A DNA stretch of 64,000 nucleotides from Microbacterium psychrotolerans (GTDB lineage: Bacteria > Actinomycetota > Actinomycetes > Actinomycetales > Microbacteriaceae). The DNA lies in NCBI RefSeq assembly GCF_031085295.1, contig NZ_JAVFWO010000001.1, positions 644,400 through 708,399 on the forward strand. The letters are read 5' to 3'. This document shows, piece by piece, positions 58,895-64,000 of this stretch (position 1 is the first letter of the stretch; every line of letters starts with the position of its first letter). Position numbers and translations under genes: made by a program. A model generated the notes under the pieces. That model did no database searches and had not been told where the DNA came from. It worked only from the letters and a program-made list of their open reading frames with translations.

Positions 58895-59380
58895 GCTGTC
58901 TCCTTTGGAACCGGTCCCTCGTCGAGGTTGCCGGCCGTACCGCCTTTCCATAGTGGAGGCGCCTGAGCTCGGCAGGCCCACGCCTACGCCGCCACTGCAA
59001 GCCCGCCATGCGGGTCCTTTGCCGCCTCCTTTGGAAGCGGTCCGTCGTCGCGGTTGCAACGCCGTACCTCTTAGTAGCTCGGGCGCAGGGAGTCGGCAGC
59101 CCACGCCTACGCCGCCACTGCAAGCACCAGCGCGTCGTTCGCTGTCTCCTCGGGAAACGGTCCGTCGTCGCGGGTGCAGGCCGTACGTCTGTATCAGTAG
59201 GTGGGGCGCGGGGATTCGGCAGCCCCACGCCTACGCCGCCACTGCAAGCACCAGCGCGTCGTTCGCTGTCTCCTTTGGAAGCGTCCGTCGTCGCGGTCGC
59301 AGGCCGTACGTCTGTATCAGTAGCTGGGGCGCAGAAGCCGGCAGACCCGACCCACACCTGCACCGACGACGAAAGCTCAC
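58895..59380. repeat. Four-copy 120-126 bp tandem repeat without parS
   Basis: GCTGTCTCC (or GCCGCCTCC) starts units at 58895, 59021, 59141 and 59265, that is, periods of 126, 120 and 124. Units share CCACGCCTACGCCGCCACTG, CAAGCACCAGCGCGTCGTTC and GGCCGTACGTCTGTATCAGT. Period lengths that are not all multiples of three and shifting frames argue against a repeated protein domain. It lies between the parS sites at 58611 and 59454. Confidence 0.88.
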
Positions 59381-59453
59381 CATGCGAAACCAGGAGACGA
59401 CAACTGCGGTCGCAGCGGATCACAACCGGGTTCGGTGCTGGGTGGCCGAACCG

Positions 59454-59469
59454 TGTTTCACGTGAAACA
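59454..59469. other. parS: parS site (perfect)
   Basis: TGTTTCACGTGAAACA, identical to the consensus; the last site before parA. Confidence 0.97.
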
Positions 59470-59852
59470 CAGAGCATCTCCGCGCAACGGATGGCATGCG
59501 ACGCGACGCACTCCGTGACTCGATGGAGCTCGAGCCCGTGGTTGCCGACGTAGACAGGCCACCCTCTTCGGATGGTGCCGGATCGGCCGGCCTGTGCGCC
59601 GCGCACGAAAGGCGAGGTCCCGATGGGTCGACAGGGAAGCGGGGGTGATGATGCTCGTGGGAGAACATGCGTATGGCACCTGCCGCAAAGGACGAGTGCT
59701 GATCGGCGCTCTCGCCGCCACCCCCATGAATTGACGAACAGGCTTGCCCACCGAGCCGCCGCATGTTCCGGTCGGCATGCAGATGAGCCCGCACCACCTC
59801 AGCAAGCCGCATTCTGAAAGGCTTCAAGGCAACAGGAGGAGCAACGTTTCAG

Positions 59853-59883
59853 GCGTGGGCGGGCTCCGGTCCCGCACCCACGC
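59853..59883 (+). terminator. Hairpin upstream of parA
   Basis: GCGTGGG (59853-59859) pairs with CCCACGC (59877-59883), with an inner GGG/CCC. It could end a transcript entering from the parS field or fold in the parA leader; there is no T run. Confidence 0.35.
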
Positions 59884-60013
59884 GGCGACCGCGCTGGTTC
59901 CGTCACGATCGAGTACCTGGGCTTCCCAGGAAGCGGCGGGTTAGCACCGCAGGTGGGGTCAGGCGATGTTGACTAGAGGCGATGGCAGTCCCGCTCGCAA
60001 CGGTAAGGAACGC

Positions 60014-61738
60014 ATGAGTAACTGGCTCCGACGGCTGGGGATGGGGGGAAGGCGGGATAAGGTGGAAGGCGATGTTGAGCGGCCTGCGCAAAGGGGAGAG
60101 TTTCACGTGAAACAACCCGACGAGACCGAGGCTCAGGCATCCTTCTCGTCCAATCGCCCGCTCACCGCCCTGGCGACAGAGTCTCCGTCAGCCTCCGCGG
60201 ACGACAACGTCGAAGCTCCACGAGAAGCATCCGGCGCAGCAGAGTCCGCCGATGCGGGGGTCCTGCCTAGGGACTCCGATGTCGAGTCCGCAGCCGAGCC
60301 GCAGATGAACGACCTGGCCCCCGGAGTCGCCGGCGTGTCCGCTGAGAACATCCTCGAAGAGGACTCGTTCACGTCTATCGATTCGGACCTCGCCGATGTT
60401 GATGTTCCCGCGACCGAGAACCTCGTGCCCAGCGAGACCCTCGTGCCCAGCGAGAACCTCGTGCCCAGCGAGAACCTCGTGCCCAGCGAGAACCTCGTGC
60501 CCAGCGAGACCCTCGTGCCCAGCGAGAACCTCGTGCCCAGCGAGACCCTCGTGCCCAGCGAGGAGCTTACGCCGGGCGAGGACGTTACGCCGGGCGAGGA
60601 CGTCGTGGCGGGCGAGGACGTCGTGGCGGGCGAGGACGTCGTGGCGGGCGAGGACGTCGCGCCGGACGAGGTGCAGGCGGACATGACGGACGCCCACGCC
60701 GATGTCGCGGCCGACGATTACGCTGGACCGGCACCCGACGCATCACCCGACGTCGCTCCCGCCCTCGTCTCGGACGAGGGCACCCCGGCCACGCAGGAAG
60801 AGGACTCCCCCATCGCGCAGCACGACGGCGTCACCATCGGACACGACGAGGACGACGACTCGCCGATCGCCCGCGAACTCGCAGACCTGACGGCGCGCCG
60901 CAAGGCGCTCGAAGAGGCAGAGGTTCAGCTGACCGGCCGCACGCGGGTGCTCACGGTCTCGAATCAGAAGGGCGGCGTCGGGAAGACCACCACGACGGTC
61001 AACCTGGCGGCGGCCCTCGCCGAGCGCGGCGCCCGCGTTCTCGTGATCGATCTGGATCCGCAGGGCAACGCGTCGACCGCGCTGGGCGTGCCGCACACCG
61101 CCGACATCCCGAGCGTCTACGACGTACTCATCGACGAATTCCCCCTCGCCGACATCATCCAGGTCAGCCCGGAATCCCCCAACCTGCTGTGCGCGCCGAG
61201 CACGATTCACCTCGCCGGCGCCGAGATCGAGCTGGTGTCGCAGGTCGCGCGCGAGCACCGGCTGCGCGTCGCCGTGGACGACTACCTCGAGAAGCACGAG
61301 GGCCAGCTGGACTTCATCCTGATCGACTGCCCGCCGTCGCTGGGTCTGCTCACGATCAACGCCTTCACCGCGGCCACCGAGCTGCTGATCCCGATCCAGT
61401 GCGAGTACTACGCGCTCGAAGGGCTGAGCCAGCTGCTCGGCACCGTGCGCATGATCCAGAAGCACCTCAACCCGCGGCTGCAGCTGTCGACGATCATGCT
61501 GACGATGTACGACGGTCGCACGCGCCTTGCACAGCAGGTCGCCGACGAGGTGCGCGAGCACTTCCCCAAGGAGGTGCTCGACACCGTCGTTCCACGGTCT
61601 GTCCGGGTCTCTGAGGCGCCGAGCTTCGGCCAGTCGGTGCTCGCCTACGATGGACAGTCGGCCGGCGCCATCGCTTACCGCGAGGCGGCTGTCGAGATGA
61701 TCCGGCGCGACAGCGCCTCGAATGAAAGGGGCGTCTGA
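60014..61738 (+). CDS. parA: Chromosome partition ATPase ParA with long repetitive N-terminal extension
   Basis: A 574-residue protein. The last ~263 residues are a normal ParA: Walker A KGGVGKTTTT, DLDPQGNAST, and LIDCPPSLG. Before it stand about 310 extra residues, acidic and disordered-looking, with tandem six-residue units (LVPSEN/LVPSET, eight copies from about 60421; then VTPGED and VVAGED units to about 60660). The extension begins MSNWLRRLGMGGRRDKVEGD. ATG 60014 has AAGGA close before it; ATG 59966 is an alternative. ParA moves origins using ATP and ParB. Its stop overlaps parB (TGATG). One parS lies inside the coding region. Confidence 0.93.
   Translation: MSNWLRRLGMGGRRDKVEGDVERPAQRGEFHVKQPDETEAQASFSSNRPLTALATESPSASADDNVEAPREASGAAESADAGVLPRDSDVESAAEPQMNDLAPGVAGVSAENILEEDSFTSIDSDLADVDVPATENLVPSETLVPSENLVPSENLVPSENLVPSETLVPSENLVPSETLVPSEELTPGEDVTPGEDVVAGEDVVAGEDVVAGEDVAPDEVQADMTDAHADVAADDYAGPAPDASPDVAPALVSDEGTPATQEEDSPIAQHDGVTIGHDEDDDSPIARELADLTARRKALEEAEVQLTGRTRVLTVSNQKGGVGKTTTTVNLAAALAERGARVLVIDLDPQGNASTALGVPHTADIPSVYDVLIDEFPLADIIQVSPESPNLLCAPSTIHLAGAEIELVSQVAREHRLRVAVDDYLEKHEGQLDFILIDCPPSLGLLTINAFTAATELLIPIQCEYYALEGLSQLLGTVRMIQKHLNPRLQLSTIMLTMYDGRTRLAQQVADEVREHFPKEVLDTVVPRSVRVSEAPSFGQSVLAYDGQSAGAIAYREAAVEMIRRDSASNERGV
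60099..60114. other. parS: parS site inside parA (15/16)
   Basis: AGTTTCACGTGAAACA, read in frame as part of EFHVKQ in the N-terminal extension of ParA. Confidence 0.9.
60415..60665 (+). repeat. 18-bp coding tandem repeats in parA
   Basis: The unit CTCGTGCCCAGCGAGAAC (or GAGACC) is repeated about eight times from 60421, followed by related 18-base units GACGTCGTGGCGGGCGAG. Near-identity at DNA level shows recent expansion by slippage or unequal crossing-over while keeping frame. Confidence 0.92.
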
Positions 61739-62715
61739 TGGCTGCGAAGCGCACAGGGCTCGGCCGCGGAATCGGCGCATTGATCCCGACCAACGAGCAG
61801 GCTGACGACCGCCCCGCCGATGTCTTCTTTCCCCGTGCTGTCGCTGTCGACGAGGCCCCAGCCGTCGAATCGGTCTCGGCAGACACCGAGGAGACCCTCG
61901 TCGAGGTCCCCGGTGCGCGGCTCGCGCATATCAACCCCCACGACATCGTCCCCAACCCGCGTCAGCCGCGCACGAACTTCGACCACGAGCACTTCGCGGA
62001 ACTCGTGCACAGTGTGCGCGAATTCGGTGTGCTGCAGCCGGTCGTCGTCCGCAGCAACGACAAGGGCGAGTACGAGCTCATCATGGGCGAGCGCCGCACT
62101 CGCGCCGCACGAGAGGCCGGACTCACCTCGATCCCGGCCGTCGTGCGCGACACCGCCGATGAGCACCTCCTCCGCGACGCTCTCCTCGAGAACCTCCACC
62201 GCTCAGAGCTCAACCCGCTGGAAGAGGCATCGGCGTACCAGCAGCTGCTCGAGGACTTCGGCATCACCCAGGAAGAGCTCGCGACGCGCATCGGCCGCTC
62301 GCGCCCGCAGATCAGCAACACGATCCGGCTGCTGAAGCTGCCGGTGCCGGTGCAGCAGCGCGTCGCCGCCGGTGTGCTGACGGCCGGCCACGCCCGCGCG
62401 ATCCTCTCGCTCGAGGACGCCACCGCGATGCAGCGCCTCGCCGACAAGATCGTCAACGAGGATCTGTCGGTGCGTGCCGCGGAGGCTGCGGCAAAGCTCC
62501 CGGATGCCTCGCCCACCCGCGCGCCGAAACCCCAGGCGGGTTCGCGCCGCGCGCATCTCGACGAGGTTGCCGAAAGGCTCGGCGATCGCCTCAACACCCG
62601 CGTGAAGATCTCTCTCACCGCCAGAAAAGGCCAGATCGCGATAGATTTCGCGAGCATCGAGGATCTGAATCGAATCCTGGGGGAGCTGGGCGAGAACGGC
62701 TACGGCCCGGCGTGA
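61738..62715 (+). CDS. parB: Chromosome partition protein ParB
   Basis: A 325-residue protein: N-terminal ParA-contact peptide (KRTGLGRGIGALIPT), CTP-binding domain with MGERRTRAAREAG and LLENLHRSELNPLEEA, a helix-turn-helix (TQEELATRIGRSRPQISNTI) that reads parS, and a C-terminal dimerisation domain (VKISLTARKGQIAIDFAS). It loads at parS, slides as a CTP clamp and recruits SMC. The many parS sites just upstream are its expected targets. It is co-translated with parA. Confidence 0.97.
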   Translation: MAAKRTGLGRGIGALIPTNEQADDRPADVFFPRAVAVDEAPAVESVSADTEETLVEVPGARLAHINPHDIVPNPRQPRTNFDHEHFAELVHSVREFGVLQPVVVRSNDKGEYELIMGERRTRAAREAGLTSIPAVVRDTADEHLLRDALLENLHRSELNPLEEASAYQQLLEDFGITQEELATRIGRSRPQISNTIRLLKLPVPVQQRVAAGVLTAGHARAILSLEDATAMQRLADKIVNEDLSVRAAEAAAKLPDASPTRAPKPQAGSRRAHLDEVAERLGDRLNTRVKISLTARKGQIAIDFASIEDLNRILGELGENGYGPA

Positions 62716-62864
62716 TGCCGGGGACCCTCCCACCTATCGGCCCCATGGCTCGCCAGCACCACGGCGGCGCGTCGCCTCACCGCTGACATCGCCACCCGCT
62801 GCGGGGCGTCGAGGTCGTGCGTGACAGCGTCGCGATCCTCGAGCTGTCCGTCGGCTCGCAGCAG
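62716..62864. other. Convergent gap between parB and the sigma-factor gene
   Basis: 149 bases; no gene, clear terminator or parS site seen. Confidence 0.5.
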
Positions 62865-64000
62865 TCAGCCGTGGGGCGGTGTGCGCCGCGGCGCGGAAGA
62901 CGCCGCTTGCGCGGCACGACGCCGGAGGAGTGCCGTCTCGGCGTCGTTGCCGGGCAGAGCAGCGGCTTCCAGGAATGCGGCGGCCGCGGCATCCGTGTTC
63001 CCGAGGCGCTCGAGCAGCTCGGCGCGGACGGCGGGCAGCGGACGGAAGCCGGCCAGCTCCCCCGCTAGCCCATCCACAACGGCGAGTGCCTGCTCCGGGC
63101 CTTCCGCCATCGACAGCGCGACCGCACGGTTGAGCCGCACCACCGCCGACGGGGCGAGGGCGTCGAGCGCGTCGTACAGCCGGAGGATGCGCCGCCAATC
63201 GGTCTCGGCGAATGTCGGCGCCACTGCGTGGCATTGGGCGATGGCCGCCTGCAGGCCGTAGTAGCCGAGACCGCGGGCGGCGGCATCCGCTCGTGTCATC
63301 GCCTCGTTGCCCCGCGCGATCGCGGAGCGATCCCAGCGGCGACGGTCCTGCTGCTCCAGGGTGAGGGGCAGACCGTCGGCGTCCATGCGCGCGCGGAACC
63401 GAGACGACTGGAACTCCATCAGGGCGATGAGCGACCAGATCTCGGGCTCGCGGGGCATCAGCGCAGCGAGCTGACGGCCGAGCCGCACCGCTTCGCGCGC
63501 CACATCGGGGCGCAGCAGCCCCTCCCCCTCCGTCGACGAGTACCCCTCGGTGAAGAGCAGGTAGATCACCTGGAGCACGCTCGCGAGGCGGGCCGGTCGC
63601 TCCGTCCGGTCAGGGACCTCGAACGGCACCCCCTCGTCCGCGAGCGAGCGTTTCGCGCGGACGATCCGCTGCTGCACCGTCGGCACCGTCATGAGAAGGG
63701 CACGCGCGATCTGCTCGGTGGTGAGGCCGGCCACTGTGCGCAGGGTCAGAGCGAGACGGGCCTGCGGCGGAAGGACGGGGTGGCAGGCGACGAACACCAG
63801 TCGAAGCACATCGTCCTCGATCCGGTCGGGGTCGGCGTGGTCGGGCACGGTGTCGACCGACTCCGCGTGCAGCGCCTCCGTCACGAAGAGAGGTTCGCGC
63901 TGCGTCAGCCGCTCGCGCCGGCGCCATCCATCGATCGCACGCCGCTTGGCCACTGACATCAGCCAGGCACCGGGATTGTCAGGGATGCCGCCTACCGGCC
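62865..64000 (-). CDS. ECF sigma factor, ECF42/DUF6596 type (partial at window edge)
   Basis: At least 378 residues, running off the right edge: the frame continues past the ATG at 63959 with the conserved NPGAWLM(SVAKRRAIDGWRRR) of the sigma region 2. Region 4 (LTTEQIARALLMTVPTVQQRIV) follows, then a long C-terminal extension (VIYLLFTEGYSS, IWSLIALMEFQSSR, QAAIAQCHAVAPTFAETDW) of the DUF6596/TPR-like type. Such sigma factors are usually paired with a small YCII-like (DGPF) protein, which should lie just outside. It converges with parB. Confidence 0.88.
   Translation of the reverse strand, partial: PVGGIPDNPGAWLMSVAKRRAIDGWRRRERLTQREPLFVTEALHAESVDTVPDHADPDRIEDDVLRLVFVACHPVLPPQARLALTLRTVAGLTTEQIARALLMTVPTVQQRIVRAKRSLADEGVPFEVPDRTERPARLASVLQVIYLLFTEGYSSTEGEGLLRPDVAREAVRLGRQLAALMPREPEIWSLIALMEFQSSRFRARMDADGLPLTLEQQDRRRWDRSAIARGNEAMTRADAAARGLGYYGLQAAIAQCHAVAPTFAETDWRRILRLYDALDALAPSAVVRLNRAVALSMAEGPEQALAVVDGLAGELAGFRPLPAVRAELLERLGNTDAAAAAFLEAAALPGNDAETALLRRRAAQAASSAPRRTPPHG

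Larger units (their letters stand above)
54369..60013. other. Gene-free parS field (centromere-like region) between rsmG and parA
   Basis: About 5.6 kb in which I find no gene. The open frames present are in all six frames with no family resemblance, ribosome-binding site or neighbour overlap, and they run straight through the parS palindromes (which read as FHVKH or SRET). The stretch holds 12 parS sites with at least 14/16 matches, several decayed ones, and two tandem arrays. GGATGCC/GGCATCC, frequent elsewhere, was not seen here. Confidence 0.85.

Noticed and set aside
54634..59469. CRISPR array
   Set aside because: The 16-base repeats are perfect palindromes at irregular spacing from 193 to 959 bases, far longer than CRISPR spacers, and no cas genes are present.
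58770..59553. Repeated peptide (PTPTPPLQA-type) frames over the 120-126 bp array as a repeat protein
   Set aside because: The unit lengths of 126, 120 and 124 shift the frame, and the same peptides continue in different frames, so the repeat is at DNA level.
54369..60013. Degraded prophage or insertion-sequence island
   Set aside because: No transposase, integrase, attachment-site duplication or terminal inverted repeats could be found; the repeats are parS-bearing tandem units instead.

Overview
The window is a 64 kb piece of chromosome around the replication origin of a high-GC actinobacterium, most likely a Microbacterium or another Microbacteriaceae. The reasons are the very high GC content, frequent GTG starts, NucS in place of MutS/MutL, a recurring GGATGCC/GGCATCC word, and a gene order around the origin that matches Actinobacteria. 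No plasmid, prophage or insertion-sequence genes are visible.

Layout. 1-19.3 kb is accessory: the end of an Mrp Na+/H+ antiporter operon, a Pr6Pr membrane protein, a divergent LacI/MFS pair with two palindromic operators, an orphan MinD/ParA-like ATPase, nucS behind four 70-bp repeats, a GH106-like glycosidase with a MarR regulator, a HAD phosphatase, a coiled-coil membrane protein, a rhomboid-like/DUF2156 fusion, a cold-shock protein, a GntR regulator and a GNAT enzyme. 19.4-25 kb holds a giant secreted subtilase with an LAATG sorting signal and its regulator-like neighbour. 25-35 kb is the cell-growth and Ser/Thr-kinase locus (tRNA-Leu, fhaA, fhaB, pstP, rodA, pbpA, pknA, pknB, pabA/trpG), followed by a class E sortase, crgA, a rhomboid, a cyclophilin, a small membrane protein, ybaK, a NUDIX gene, tRNA-Ala and tRNA-Ile, and a VIT transporter. 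40.7-54.4 kb is the origin core: DUF3566, gyrA, gyrB, dciA, recF, dnaN, oriC, dnaA, then rpmH, rnpA, yidD, yidC, khpB(jag), rsmG. parA and parB follow at 60.0-62.7 kb, and an ECF42-type sigma factor gene runs off the right edge.

The outstanding feature is the 5.6 kb between rsmG and parA. It has no convincing gene but carries a dense series of the ParB-binding palindrome parS (TGTTTCACGTGAAACA). From just upstream of rsmG to inside parA there are 14 sites with at least 14/16 matches, four of them perfect, plus several decayed copies. Part of the stretch is a degenerate tandem array of about 193-197 bp with one parS per unit, and near its right end is a second, unrelated 120-126 bp tandem array. 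The region looks like a dedicated satellite-type bacterial centromere beside its own segregation genes. ParA itself has a roughly 310-residue acidic N-terminal extension built partly of six-residue repeats, and one parS lies inside that coding region.

How it works together: DnaA, DnaN, DciA, RecF and gyrase start and sustain replication at oriC. ParA/ParB with the parS field segregate the new origins. FhaA/FhaB, PstP, RodA, PbpA, PknA/PknB and CrgA control wall growth and division. The class E sortase is a plausible anchor for the LAATG subtilase. Start codons were chosen by ribosome-binding site, overlap with neighbours and homologous N-termini as remembered. No database search was possible.
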